The notes: generated from the sequence alone by a model not told the origin. 64,000 nucleotides of DNA from Roseovarius salinarum (GCF_002834145.1 NZ_PHNT01000012.1:20601-84600); one strand, 5' to 3'. Shown: positions 18,174 through 27,448, counted from the first letter of the stretch. Translations and numbers: made by a program.

Positions 18174-19991
18174 ATGAACAAGCACGACCCAGACACCAGA
18201 ACCGCGGCCGCCGACGGCCACAGCACGAACGCCACGCCGGCGGGCCCAACCGAGGCGACACCCGATCACCCTTACCAGAACCTGGACCGTGCCCTGCGCG
18301 GGGCGTTGGCACATTTCACCGCCGGCGTGTCGCCCTATGCCACCGCCAAGGCCTGGACCGATTGGGCGATCCACCTGTCGCGCGCGCCGGGCCGGCAACT
18401 GGAACTGGCCGAACGCGCGGCGTCGAACACGCACAAGCTGTGGGCGCACGCGATGGAAAGCATGATCCCGGGCCAACAGGAGGCGGGCAAGCCCCCCTTC
18501 GCGCCGCGGAGCCATGACCACCGCTTCACCGATCCGGATTGGGCCAAGCCGCCGTTCAGCCTGTGGCAACAGGGTTTCCTCGCCGCGCAGGACTGGTGGG
18601 ACCACGCGGCCACCGAGCTGCGCGGGATGGACCCCAAGAACGCCGAGCGGACGCGCTTCATGCTGCGCCAGCTTCTGGACACGGTCTCACCCTCCAATTT
18701 CCCGGTGACCAATCCCGAGATCCTTCGCGAAACCGTGCGGTCGAACGGGCGCAACCTCATGCGCGGGGGCACCAACGCGTTGCGCGATTTCGTCAAGGAT
18801 GCCGCGCAGGTGCCCGCGCCCGAGCCAGAGGGCTACGAGGTGGGCACCGACCTGGCCTGCACCCCGGGCGAAGTCGTTTATCGCAACGACATCATGGAGC
18901 TGATCCAGTACAGCCCGCAAACCGATGCCGTGCACCCCGAACCCGTGCTGATCGTGCCGGCGTGGATCATGAAATACTACATTCTCGATCTGAGCCCGCA
19001 CAACTCGCTGATCAACTGGCTTGTCGGCCAGGGCTACACCGTGTTCGCGATCTCCTGGTGCAACCCGACGGCTGATCAATCCGAGTTGTCGCTGGAGGAT
19101 TACCGCAAGCGCGGGGTCATGGCCGCGCTTGATGCCGTGCGGACCATCGTACCCGACCAGCGCGTGCACGCCTGCGGCTATTGCCTGGGCGGCACGATCC
19201 TGTCCATCGCCGCGGCGACCATGGCGCGCGATGGCGACGACCGGCTCGCCTCGATCACCTTTCTGGCCGCGCAAACCGATTTCGCCGAAGCCGGTGAGCT
19301 GCTTCTCTTTGTCGATGAAAGCCAGGTCGCCTTCCTCGAGGACATGATGTGGGACCAGGGCTTCCTCGAGCAGGAACAGATGGCCGGTGCATTCCGCGCG
19401 CTGCGCGCCGAAGACCTGATCTGGTCGCGCGCGGTGCGCCGTTACCTTCTGGGCGAAGAGGACATGCCGACCGACATGGGCGTTTGGAATGCCGACGCGA
19501 CCCGCATGCCCGCGCGGATGCACTCGGAATACCTGCGGGGTCTCTTCCTGGAAAACCGCCTGACCGCCGGGCGGTTCGCCGTGGAAGGGCGCGTGATCGC
19601 GCTCAGGGACATCTCGGCGCCGATGTTCGTCGTGGGCACGGAAACGGACCACATCGCGCCGTGGCGCTCGGTCTACAAGACGAAGCTGTTCACCGATACC
19701 GACATGCGCTTCGTGCTCACCAGCAGCGGTCACAACGGCGGCATCGTGTCCGAACCGGGCCACCCGCGCCGCCACTACCGCGTCGGACACCGGGAACCGG
19801 GCGCGCTTTACATGGATCCAGACACCTGGCTGGCCCGCCATGAGCCCATCGAAGGCTCATGGTGGCCCGAATGGGCCGACTGGCTGCACGCGCGGTCCGG
19901 TGCGCCGACGACGCCGCCGCCAATGGGCGCAAGCGAGGCCCGCTATCCGCCGCTGGGGCCCGCGCCGGGCACCTACGTCCTGCAGAAATAG
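18174..19991 (+). CDS. phaC: Class I poly(3-hydroxyalkanoate) synthase
   Basis: This 605-residue polymerase joins hydroxyacyl-CoA units into polyester storage granules. The lipase-like box GYCLGG carries the catalytic Cys at residue 337. The later Asp (GTETDHIAPW) and His (SSGHNGGIVSEPG) complete the triad. The N-terminal domain with the NPEILRET stretch is typical of PhaC. The first 30 residues are an acidic, Thr/Ala-rich tail. No phaP, phaR or phaZ lies beside it. ATG 18174 follows GAGGCGACG. Length and motifs fit class I, which works without a PhaE partner. Confidence 0.93.
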   Translation: MNKHDPDTRTAAADGHSTNATPAGPTEATPDHPYQNLDRALRGALAHFTAGVSPYATAKAWTDWAIHLSRAPGRQLELAERAASNTHKLWAHAMESMIPGQQEAGKPPFAPRSHDHRFTDPDWAKPPFSLWQQGFLAAQDWWDHAATELRGMDPKNAERTRFMLRQLLDTVSPSNFPVTNPEILRETVRSNGRNLMRGGTNALRDFVKDAAQVPAPEPEGYEVGTDLACTPGEVVYRNDIMELIQYSPQTDAVHPEPVLIVPAWIMKYYILDLSPHNSLINWLVGQGYTVFAISWCNPTADQSELSLEDYRKRGVMAALDAVRTIVPDQRVHACGYCLGGTILSIAAATMARDGDDRLASITFLAAQTDFAEAGELLLFVDESQVAFLEDMMWDQGFLEQEQMAGAFRALRAEDLIWSRAVRRYLLGEEDMPTDMGVWNADATRMPARMHSEYLRGLFLENRLTAGRFAVEGRVIALRDISAPMFVVGTETDHIAPWRSVYKTKLFTDTDMRFVLTSSGHNGGIVSEPGHPRRHYRVGHREPGALYMDPDTWLARHEPIEGSWWPEWADWLHARSGAPTTPPPMGASEARYPPLGPAPGTYVLQK

Positions 19992-19997
19992 GGGCGG

Positions 19998-20014
19998 GGG
20001 CCGCTCAGCGGCCC
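19998..20014. terminator. Hairpin between convergent genes
   Basis: GGGCCG and CGGCCC arms around a 5-base centre form a GC stem between phaC and the minus-strand gene, overlapping the latter's stop codon. There is no T-tract, so its role in termination is only probable. Confidence 0.4.
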
Positions 20015-21768
20015 TCGATGGCCGCTGTCATCAACCGCACCATGGTCATCTGCGAGACGTAGCCGGTTACGTCAATGTCGTTGCCGCGCTGGAAATCGCG
20101 GATTGCCTGGCGGGTCTTGTCGGTGAAGTTCCCGTCCACCCCGCCGGGATCCAGACCCATTTGCTGAAGGCGCTTCTCGATCAGCAAGCGGGCGACCTTC
20201 GTGGCGGCGACCGTACGTTCCTCGGCCTTGGCCTGGGCGACGGTCGTCGGGGCCTGCTGCTGCTCGGTGAGCGCCTTCAGGCGGCGCAGCGCCTGCGGGG
20301 CGAAGCGGCTCTGCGGGTAGGCGTTCAGAAACGATCGGTAGGCGTCCACGGTGTCGGTTTCGCGCGCGTCGTGCCAAGCGCGTTCTTCTTGCGCCTGCGC
20401 GATCTCGGACAGACGGGCGCGGGCCTGATCGGCATGGGGCCCGTCCGGATACCGCTCGAGATAGGCACGATAGCTTTCGGCGGTGTCCGCGTCCCGCGCA
20501 TCGCGCCAGGCGCGCCGCTCCTTGCGGCGGTCTGCCTCCTCCTTGTCCGCCTCGATCTCGGCCAGCCGCTTGCGGGCCTCCTCGGCGTGCAACCCGTCGG
20601 GGTAACGGTCCAGATAAGCACGCAGCCCGGCCTCGTCACCGCCGCGCCCGGTTTCGCGCCAGTAGGCGTTGTCGCGCCGGCGTTGCTCTTGCTCGATTTC
20701 GCGTTCGCGCGCACGGGCCTGGTTCCGGATGCGGCTTATCTGGTTGCCGGTCAGATAGCCGGTAACGTCGAGGCCCTGATCGCGCTGCCATTCCTTGATG
20801 GCCGCCCGCGTGCCGGCGCCGAAGATCCCGTCGATGGCTCGGCCGTAGAACCCGAGCGTCTCGAGGTCGCGCTGGATCTCGCGCCTTTCCGACCGGCTCA
20901 GGCCCAGCGCCCGTTCCGTGGCCTTCGCCTGCCGCTCGGGCGCGCCCTCGAGCCAGTCGATGCGCTCGCGCGCCTGCTGCCTGTGGCCGCCGGAGCGATA
21001 GGCGGCGAGATAGGATTGGTAGGCCGCGATCGTGTCCAGCGCCTGCGCCGCCCGCCAGTACCCCTTTTCGACCAGTCGGGCAGGATCCACCCGGTCCACC
21101 GCCCCCATCAGGCCGACCTCGGCCGAGGTGAAACCGGAAAAGGAGACGGACGACGGCGCGCGGTTCGCCGCGGCCGCCAGAGAGCGGCCCGGTGCCAGCA
21201 GCCGGTCGCGCAGCACCGGCACCAGATCATCGAAGGGGCCGGTGACATATGTCACGCGTGCATCCTGCGTGAACGGGCCCAGCCCCGGCGACAGCCCGGC
21301 CCCCAGTGTCCGCGGATCGCGCCCGGGTGGGATCAGCACGACGGGGCGGCCCTTTGCCTGTGCGGCGAGGTCGGACAGCATGGTCATCGACAGCCCGGTG
21401 GCGGCAACCGAAACCCGCGTGGCGCCGAAGGCTTCGTCGGACAAAAGCCAGCTGTCGCGGGGGCCGTGGGCGAAGGGGCCGGACAGCACCAGGACCAGGC
21501 GATCGACCTCGTCCTGCTGCAGGGCGTTCTCAAGTGAAAGGGCGGCGCGGCGGAGCGCACGGGCATCGCGGGTGTCGGGCTCGATCACCCGGAAGCCGGA
21601 GGCGCGCAGCGGCTCGACGAAATCCCTCGATGAAGCCTCGGCGTCTCCGCGGAAGAAACTGGATTGCCCGCGGTCCGCAAGGACGAGCGCCATGTCCTCG
21701 GCACGGGCCGGCTGCAAGGCGAGAATGAGGATGGCCGCACAGGCGACCAGGCAGGTCATGACGCGCAT
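20005..21768 (-). CDS. Secreted peptidoglycan-binding repeat protein with caspase-like N-terminus
   Basis: This 587-residue protein has a signal peptide (about 1-23) and then a region (25-210) shaped like a caspase/metacaspase-type domain. I cannot place a convincing His-Cys pair in it, so it may be inactive. Two peptidoglycan-binding type 1 domains follow, one at about 290-345 (LGFYGRAIDGIFGAGTRAAI) and one at about 515-575 (MGLDPGGVDGNFTDKTR). Between them are three degenerate YLxxYPxGxHAxxAxxRL repeats in a charged, helical region. It probably acts in the periplasm at the cell wall. ATG 21768 begins directly with the signal peptide. Confidence 0.75.
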   Translation of the reverse strand: MRVMTCLVACAAILILALQPARAEDMALVLADRGQSSFFRGDAEASSRDFVEPLRASGFRVIEPDTRDARALRRAALSLENALQQDEVDRLVLVLSGPFAHGPRDSWLLSDEAFGATRVSVAATGLSMTMLSDLAAQAKGRPVVLIPPGRDPRTLGAGLSPGLGPFTQDARVTYVTGPFDDLVPVLRDRLLAPGRSLAAAANRAPSSVSFSGFTSAEVGLMGAVDRVDPARLVEKGYWRAAQALDTIAAYQSYLAAYRSGGHRQQARERIDWLEGAPERQAKATERALGLSRSERREIQRDLETLGFYGRAIDGIFGAGTRAAIKEWQRDQGLDVTGYLTGNQISRIRNQARAREREIEQEQRRRDNAYWRETGRGGDEAGLRAYLDRYPDGLHAEEARKRLAEIEADKEEADRRKERRAWRDARDADTAESYRAYLERYPDGPHADQARARLSEIAQAQEERAWHDARETDTVDAYRSFLNAYPQSRFAPQALRRLKALTEQQQAPTTVAQAKAEERTVAATKVARLLIEKRLQQMGLDPGGVDGNFTDKTRQAIRDFQRGNDIDVTGYVSQMTMVRLMTAAIEGR

Positions 21769-21798
21769 GCCGGTTCCCCCTTCGGGTTCGGATTCGGA

Positions 21799-23019
21799 TC
21801 ACCCGTAGTCGCGCCTATCCTCTATCACTTTGCCGTCGTTGGGAAGGCTGCCCTTCGCGACGATCTCGACCCGGCCCTTGAGCTTGAGCGCATCGGTCAC
21901 GGAGGCGGCATAGCTTTCCGGGTCGCCACCGTCGGCCTCGATCTGCACGGTCATCACGTCCATCTCGCCCTCGCGGTCGGCGATGACGCGGGCGCGTGCG
22001 ATCTCGTCATGCCGGGCCACCAGTTGCGCCACCTGCTCGGGGCGAACGAACATGCCCTTGATCTTGGTGGTCTGGTCGGCGCGGCCCATCCATCCCTTGA
22101 TGCGCATGTTGGTCCGGCCGCACGGGCTTGTCCCTTCCAAGACGGCGCTCAGGTCGCCGGTGGCGAAACGGATCAGCGGGTAGTCGGGGTTCAACGTGGT
22201 GACCACGACCTCGCCGACCTCGCCCGGCGCAACCGGATCCCCGGTGCCCGGGCGGACGATCTCGACGATCACATGCTCGTCCACGATCATCCCGTCCTGC
22301 GCGGAGGACTCGTAGGCGATGTTGCCCAGGTCGGCGGTGGCGTAACACTGCAGGCAGGTGATTCCGCGGTCGGCGTATTCCTGCCGCAGCGAGGGGAACA
22401 ACGCCCCGCCGCCCACCGCCGCGCGGGTGATCGAAAGCCGAAGGCCCATTTCGTCGGCCTTGTCGAGAATCACCTTCAGGTAGTCCGGCGTGCCGGCATA
22501 GGCGGTCACCCCGAGGTCGGCGGCGGCCCGGGCCTGAAGCTCGGTCTGCCCGGTGCCCGCGGGCAGCACCGCCGCACCCACCGCCCGCGCGCCGGATTCG
22601 AAGATCATGCCGGCGGGCGTCAGGTGGTAGCCGAAACAGTTCTGCACGATGTCGCCCTCGCCCACACCGCAGGCGTGCAGGAAACGGCCCATCCGCCACC
22701 AGTCGTGCTCGCCCCCGCCGGGTTCGTAGATGGGGCCGGGCGACTGGAAGAGATGTGCGAAATCGCTGGCCGGCCGCGTCGTCAGCCCGCCTAGCGGCGG
22801 TGCGGTACGCTGCGCCTCGCCCAGGTCCGACTTGCGCAGAACCGGCAAGCCGGCCAGATCCCCGATTGTCATGACGCAGGCGGCATCGGTGCCTGACAGG
22901 CTGTCGCCGTAACCCTCAAGGGCCTGCGCGCGGGCAATCTGTTCTGGCAGGGCCGTGGCGATGGCATCGGCACGCGCTTGCGGTGTGCGGGTCTCAAGAT
23001 CGTCGAAATACTGGGTCAT
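21799..23019 (-). CDS. PaaK-like phenylacetate-CoA ligase family protein
   Basis: This 406-residue adenylate-forming enzyme resembles phenylacetate-CoA ligases. It has an aromatic substrate region (FQSPGPIYEPGG), the acyl-adenylate core (TPDYLKVILDKAD and CYATADLGNIAYES), and a C-terminal lid with LIRFATGDL and GRADQTTKIKGMFVRPEQV. It probably activates an aryl or other carboxylic acid with ATP and CoA. The family's usual Ser/Thr-Gly-rich P-loop is less distinct than in PaaK itself. ATG 23019 follows AGAGGAAAAG. It is divergent from the duplicated-domain gene at 23148 and is not part of the liv transcript. Confidence 0.85.
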   Translation of the reverse strand: MTQYFDDLETRTPQARADAIATALPEQIARAQALEGYGDSLSGTDAACVMTIGDLAGLPVLRKSDLGEAQRTAPPLGGLTTRPASDFAHLFQSPGPIYEPGGGEHDWWRMGRFLHACGVGEGDIVQNCFGYHLTPAGMIFESGARAVGAAVLPAGTGQTELQARAAADLGVTAYAGTPDYLKVILDKADEMGLRLSITRAAVGGGALFPSLRQEYADRGITCLQCYATADLGNIAYESSAQDGMIVDEHVIVEIVRPGTGDPVAPGEVGEVVVTTLNPDYPLIRFATGDLSAVLEGTSPCGRTNMRIKGWMGRADQTTKIKGMFVRPEQVAQLVARHDEIARARVIADREGEMDVMTVQIEADGGDPESYAASVTDALKLKGRVEIVAKGSLPNDGKVIEDRRDYG

Positions 23020-23094
23020 GCCTTTTCCTCTGCCCGCTGTTCGGGGTTGCGACAGCTTGTCCGGTTGCTTTGGGGTGGCTGGGCCGACACATGC

Positions 23095-23112
23095 TGTATG
23101 CGATTGCATACA
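23095..23112. promoter_or_regulatory. Palindromic operator candidate
   Basis: TGTATGC-GATT-GCATACA is a perfect 7-bp inverted repeat with a 4-base centre. It lies in the 128-base gap between two divergent genes. Its shape resembles GntR- or TetR-type operators. The regulator is not in the immediate neighbourhood. Confidence 0.55.
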
Positions 23113-23147
23113 AAACTGATCCGACGTTTCCCAACACATTGCTGCCC

Positions 23148-23999
23148 ATGACCCGTTCCGACACCACACAGGCCATTGACATGGCCGAGATCGACCGCCG
23201 CATCGCCTTTCACGACACCGAACAGATCATGGAGGTCGATTTCTCGGATTTCCGGTTCGACACCTCTTACACGGTCAACGCCGTCTACGACCGGCTGGAA
23301 GCGCGCATCGAAGAGACCGGCGAGGACCTGTGGTTCTTCCTCGTCAACCTCAACGGCACGCGGATCGACCCCGAGGCATGGACGGCCTATTCCCGTCGCG
23401 GCCGGGCGCTCAACCTTGCCCACTCCATGGGATCCGTGCGTTTCGATGCCTCCGACGAGACCCGCGAACAGATCCTTCGCGCGGCCAACACCGAGGCCTT
23501 CGACCCGAACCTGTTCTCCGACCGTGATGCGGCGATTGCCCGGTTGGCCGGCCTTCCCGGCAAGCGGCGCAAGCGCGTCGTCCATGACCCGAACTATACC
23601 CTGTCCGACTTCGTGCGCCGGCTGTCCTTCGACGACACGACCGTGATCATGGACGTGGATTTTTCCCATTTCACGTTTCACCACAGCCGCGACGTGGACG
23701 ATTTCTATGATTACATCGAAGAGCGCATCAAGGAGACGGACCGCAAGTGGTTCTTTCTCGTGAACCTCAACGGCTGCCGGATCCTTCCGGCCGCCTGGGT
23801 GCGCTATGCGCACCGCGGCAAGCGCCTCAACGAGGCGGCGTCGCTGGGCACCGCACGCTTCGCCGCCGGCTCCGAAACCGCCGAGGACATCCGCCTGCGC
23901 GCCGAGACGCAGGGGTTTCGCCCCAACATCCGCAACACGCGGGACGAGGCGCTGGAACTGATCGAGGAGATGCGCGCGGAAATCCTCGGGCGTTGTTGA
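23148..23999 (+). CDS. Hypothetical protein with tandemly duplicated domain
   Basis: This 283-residue soluble protein has two copies of one roughly 110-residue unit, at about residues 17-125 and 150-270. Both copies share VDFSxFxF, a WFFLVNLNGxRI strand, an AWxxYxxRGxxLN helix, xSxGxxRF and ETxxxIxxRA. I do not recognise a characterised family. The central strand followed by a Ser/Gly turn recalls STAS-like folds, but this is speculative. ATG 23148 is preferred because it leaves the operator palindrome at 23095 outside the gene; frames open further upstream. Confidence 0.65.
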   Translation: MTRSDTTQAIDMAEIDRRIAFHDTEQIMEVDFSDFRFDTSYTVNAVYDRLEARIEETGEDLWFFLVNLNGTRIDPEAWTAYSRRGRALNLAHSMGSVRFDASDETREQILRAANTEAFDPNLFSDRDAAIARLAGLPGKRRKRVVHDPNYTLSDFVRRLSFDDTTVIMDVDFSHFTFHHSRDVDDFYDYIEERIKETDRKWFFLVNLNGCRILPAAWVRYAHRGKRLNEAASLGTARFAAGSETAEDIRLRAETQGFRPNIRNTRDEALELIEEMRAEILGRC

Positions 24000-24068
24000 C
24001 CCAAAGGGGCGCCGCACCCGGAATCGGCGATCGCGCATGATGACATCCGACATACGGGCACCCCGCGG

Positions 24069-24893
24069 TCAGCTCAGCCACCGCTTGCGGCGGCGATAGC
24101 TGCGGACGTCGCGGAAGCTGCGCCGCCCTTCCTCGGACATGCCGAGGTAGAATTCCTTCACGTCCGGGTTCTCCCGCAGGTCATCGGCAGGACCGTCCAT
24201 CACGACACGGCCCGATTCGAGGATGTAGCCGTAGTTGGCGAACCGCAGGGCGACGTTCGTGTTCTGCTCGGCCAGAAGGAATGTGGCCCCCTCGTTCTCG
24301 TTGAGGGTCTTGACGATGTTGAAGATCTCCTCGACCAGCTGCGGCGCCAGCCCCATGCTGGGCTCGTCGAGAAGGATCGTCTCCGGCCGGCTCATCAAGG
24401 CCCGGCCGATCGCCAGCATCTGCTGCTCGCCACCCGAGGTGTAGCCGGCCTGGCTCCTGCGGCGTTCCTCCAACCGCGGGAAATAGCTGTAGACAAGCTC
24501 GAGGTCGGCGTCGATGTCGGCCTTCGAGGCGCCGCGCGTGTAGGCGCCCGTGAGCAGGTTTTCCTCCACCGTCAGGTGTTCGAAGCAATGGCGCCCCTCC
24601 ATCACCTGGATGACGCCCTTCTTCACCAGATCGGTCGGCGCAAGGTCCTGCACACGTTCGCCCCGATAAGTGATCGAGCCCTTCGTGACCTCGCCGCGTT
24701 CCGATTTCAGAAGGTTCGAGATCGCCTTGAGCGTCGTGGTCTTGCCGGCCCCGTTGCCGCCCAGCAGCGCCGTGATGCCGCCCTTGGGCACGCTCAGGCT
24801 CACGCCCTTGAGCACGAGGATGACGTGGTTGTAGATCACCTCGATGTTGTTGACCTCGAGCAGCGTCTCTTCGGTCCGTCCTGCGTCCAGCAT
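24069..24893 (-). CDS. livF: Branched-chain-type ABC transporter ATPase LivF
   Basis: This 274-residue ATPase powers uptake through the LivHM permease. Walker A GGNGAGKTT is at about residue 45, the ABC signature is TSGGEQQ, and Walker B is ILLDEP followed by the His/Gln-loop region LLAEQN. The C-terminal 25 residues are unusually basic (RSYRRRKRW), longer than in E. coli LivF. It follows livK in the same direction after a 112-base gap that contains a strong stem-loop, which probably sets lower expression than the binding protein. Confidence 0.93.
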   Translation of the reverse strand: MLDAGRTEETLLEVNNIEVIYNHVILVLKGVSLSVPKGGITALLGGNGAGKTTTLKAISNLLKSERGEVTKGSITYRGERVQDLAPTDLVKKGVIQVMEGRHCFEHLTVEENLLTGAYTRGASKADIDADLELVYSYFPRLEERRRSQAGYTSGGEQQMLAIGRALMSRPETILLDEPSMGLAPQLVEEIFNIVKTLNENEGATFLLAEQNTNVALRFANYGYILESGRVVMDGPADDLRENPDVKEFYLGMSEEGRRSFRDVRSYRRRKRWLS

Positions 24894-24938
24894 TCCCGTG
24901 CCTCCTGGCGGGCGGGCGGCGTGTGGCCAAACCCCGTC

Positions 24939-24993
24939 TTCATCTTGCCAAAGATACTCAGGCCCCCGGCCGCCGCGGGTGCCGCGGCCGGGG
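24939..24993 (-). terminator. Stem-loop plus GAGTATCTTTGGCAAGATGAA motif after livK
   Basis: On the minus strand, a perfect 10-bp GC stem (arms at 24984-24993 and 24964-24973) starts 12 bases after livK ends. It is followed by GAGTATCTTTGGCAAGATGAA. The same motif with three changes recurs at 41994-42014. It probably terminates or attenuates transcription between livK and livF, or protects the livK mRNA 3' end. Confidence 0.55.
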
Positions 24994-25005
24994 ATTGCGA
25001 TGCGA

Positions 25006-26289
25006 TCACTCGCAGCGCAGCTCGATGTCGTTTTCCTCGGCGTAGGCCATGGAGTCTTCCTTGATCAGTTCCTGGATGATTTCCTGGTCCGACTGATAGT
25101 AGTCGGTGATCAGTTCGAACTCGCCGGCCTCCGCGTTCCACTGCGACACGGCGCCCATGCCGTCACCACCGTGGTTGGCGCAGGTGACCTCGAACTCGGG
25201 ACCGAAGTTGGGCAGGCCCAGCGCGGCCATCTTCTCCTCGGTCATCACCAGGTTCTCCATGCCGTCGCGCATCTGCTCCGGGGTGATATTGCTGGTGTCG
25301 TGCATCTCCTGCGCGGTCTTGATCGCCTCGGCGGCCAGCATCGCCGCGTACATGCCCCGGTTGTAGAGCACCGAGCCGATCTGGTCGCCCGCGCCGGCGG
25401 CCTTGCCGGTCTCCACGACATATTCCTGAATGTCGTCATAGACGGGATAGTCGTCGCCGAGGTTGTGGAAGGTCAGTGCCTTGTAGCCATCGGCGTCCGC
25501 GCCGGCCGCCTTGACGTCGTTCTCGGAGCCCGACCACCAGATGCCGATGAAATTCTCCATCGGATAGCGGATGTTCACCGCCTCCTGGATGGCAACCTGG
25601 TTCATGACGCCCCAGCCCCACATGATCACGTAGTCCGGGCGTTCGCGCCGGATCTGCAGCCACTGCGACTTCTGCTCCTGGCCCGGGTGATCCACCGGCA
25701 GCAGCGTCAGGTCGTAACCGTGCTTCTCGCCGAGTTTCTCGAGCGTGCGGATCGGCTCCTTGCCATAGGCGGAGTTGTGGTAGACAAGCGCGATCGACTT
25801 GCCCGAGATATCGCCGTCGTTCTCGTTGAGAATGTGGGTGATCGCGTGGCTCGCGCCGTCCCAGTAGTTCGCCGGGTAGTTGAACACCCACTCGAACACC
25901 TCGCCGTTCTTGGCCGAGGTGCGGCCGTAGCCCATGGTGTGAAGCGGGATGCCGTCGGCCGAGGCCTTCGGGATCAGCTGGTAGGTGATGCCGGTCGACA
26001 GCGGCTGGTAGACCAGCGATCCGCCACCCTTGGTCGATTCATAGCATTCCACGCCCTTCTCGGTGTTGTAGCCGGTCTCGCATTCGACGAGGTTGATCTT
26101 CTCGCCGCCGATGCCGCCGTCGCGTTCGTTGAGCAGCGTGAAGTAGTCCTGGTAGCCGTCCGAGAACGGGATGCCGTTCGCGGCATAGGGGCCGGTGCGG
26201 TAACTGGTATCGACGATCTTCAGTTCCGCCAGCGCCGGTGCGGCCGCCATCAGGGCCGCTGCGGCTGCGGTGAGCAGTTTCAGTTTCAT
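25006..26289 (-). CDS. livK: ABC transporter periplasmic substrate-binding protein
   Basis: This 427-residue type 1 periplasmic binding protein has a signal peptide (MKLKLLTAAAAALMAAAPALA) and the LivK-like two-lobe pattern (YFTLLNERDGGIGGEKINLVECETGYN, then IALVYHNSAYGK and the hinge near YVIMWGWGVMNQ). It is longer than E. coli LivK. Many transporters in this family that sit beside acyl-CoA ligases take up aromatic or fatty acids rather than leucine. The symbol marks family membership only. The gap before livF contains a stem-loop. Confidence 0.88.
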   Translation of the reverse strand: MKLKLLTAAAAALMAAAPALAELKIVDTSYRTGPYAANGIPFSDGYQDYFTLLNERDGGIGGEKINLVECETGYNTEKGVECYESTKGGGSLVYQPLSTGITYQLIPKASADGIPLHTMGYGRTSAKNGEVFEWVFNYPANYWDGASHAITHILNENDGDISGKSIALVYHNSAYGKEPIRTLEKLGEKHGYDLTLLPVDHPGQEQKSQWLQIRRERPDYVIMWGWGVMNQVAIQEAVNIRYPMENFIGIWWSGSENDVKAAGADADGYKALTFHNLGDDYPVYDDIQEYVVETGKAAGAGDQIGSVLYNRGMYAAMLAAEAIKTAQEMHDTSNITPEQMRDGMENLVMTEEKMAALGLPNFGPEFEVTCANHGGDGMGAVSQWNAEAGEFELITDYYQSDQEIIQELIKEDSMAYAEENDIELRCE

Positions 26290-26371
26290 CGGTTCAGGTC
26301 CTCCCTTGGTCGTTGTCCGATGGTTTCAGGTGCCGGGGTACGCCCGGTCGTGCTTGTCGCTCGCGCCCTGC

Positions 26372-27448
26372 CTAGTGCGGGAAGGGCCAAAGCCTCAGTT
26401 TTTCCTTCGCGACGCGCCACAGCTGCGCCAGCCCGTGCGGCTCGGCCACGAGGAACGTGATGATCAGCCCGCCGACGATGACCAGCTCCAGATGCGCGGC
26501 CAGGTCGGTGGGCCAGCCGAGACCGCCCACCAGCACGTTCTTGAGAAAGACCGGCAGCAGCACCAGGAACGCGGCCCCGGCAAAGCTGCCGAAGATCGAG
26601 CCGAGCCCGCCGATGATCACCATGAAGAGCACGAGGAACGACTTGTTGATGCCGAAGACCTCGCCGACCTCGACCGCGCCAAGGTAGACGGCGAAGAACA
26701 GTGCGCCGGCGATGCCGATGAAGAACGAGCTGACAGCGAAGGCGCTGAGCTTGGCGCGCAGCGGGTTCACGCCGATGATCTCGGCGGCGATGTCCATGTC
26801 GCGGATCGCCATCCACTTCCGGCCCGCCATGCCGCGCGTCAGGTTGCGCGCGATCCAGGCGCTCGCCACAAGGAAAACCAGGCAGAACATGTAGGCGGCC
26901 CAGGCCGTCGTCTCCGCGCCGGTGACGGTGATGCCGAAGAGCGTGCGTTCGGGCGCGCTGATCTGGCCGGAGGCCGAATAGTTGTAGAACCACGGCACGC
27001 GGTTGAACAGCCAGACCAGGAAGAACTGCGCCGCCAGCGTGGCAACGGCGAGGTAGAAGCCCTTGATCCGAAGGCTGGGCAGGCCGAACAAAACGCCGAC
27101 TGCGGCGGTTATGCCACCGGCCAGAAGGATGTGGATGGCGATGCTGACGTCGGGAAAGCCGGTCATCAGCTTGTAGCAGGCATAGGCGCCCACCGCCATG
27201 AAACCGCCTGTGCCGAGGCTGACCTGCCCGCAATACCCCACCAGGATGTTCAGCCCGATCGCCGCGATCGAGTAGATCAGGAACGGCATGAAGACCGCGT
27301 TCACCCAGTAGTCGTTGATGATGAACGGGATGACAAGGAAGGCCACCGCCAGCGTGACGTAATAGCCGTAGCGGTCGAACTTGATCGGGAAGGTCTGGCT
27401 GTCCTCGGTATAGGACGTCTTGAAGTCCCCTGCTTCGCGATAGAACAT
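26372..27448 (-). CDS. livM: Branched-chain-type ABC transporter permease LivM
   Basis: This 358-residue inner-membrane permease has about nine to ten hydrophobic segments. The family stretch GQVSLGTGGFMAVGAYACY is near residue 75, and the cytoplasmic coupling segment around REGAGRKWMAIRDMDIAAEIIGVNP is recognisable, as is IGGLGSIFGSFAGAAFL. It pairs with LivH to form the channel. It begins one base after the end of the small membrane-protein gene, so the two are translationally linked. Confidence 0.92.
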   Translation of the reverse strand: MFYREAGDFKTSYTEDSQTFPIKFDRYGYYVTLAVAFLVIPFIINDYWVNAVFMPFLIYSIAAIGLNILVGYCGQVSLGTGGFMAVGAYACYKLMTGFPDVSIAIHILLAGGITAAVGVLFGLPSLRIKGFYLAVATLAAQFFLVWLFNRVPWFYNYSASGQISAPERTLFGITVTGAETTAWAAYMFCLVFLVASAWIARNLTRGMAGRKWMAIRDMDIAAEIIGVNPLRAKLSAFAVSSFFIGIAGALFFAVYLGAVEVGEVFGINKSFLVLFMVIIGGLGSIFGSFAGAAFLVLLPVFLKNVLVGGLGWPTDLAAHLELVIVGGLIITFLVAEPHGLAQLWRVAKEKLRLWPFPH

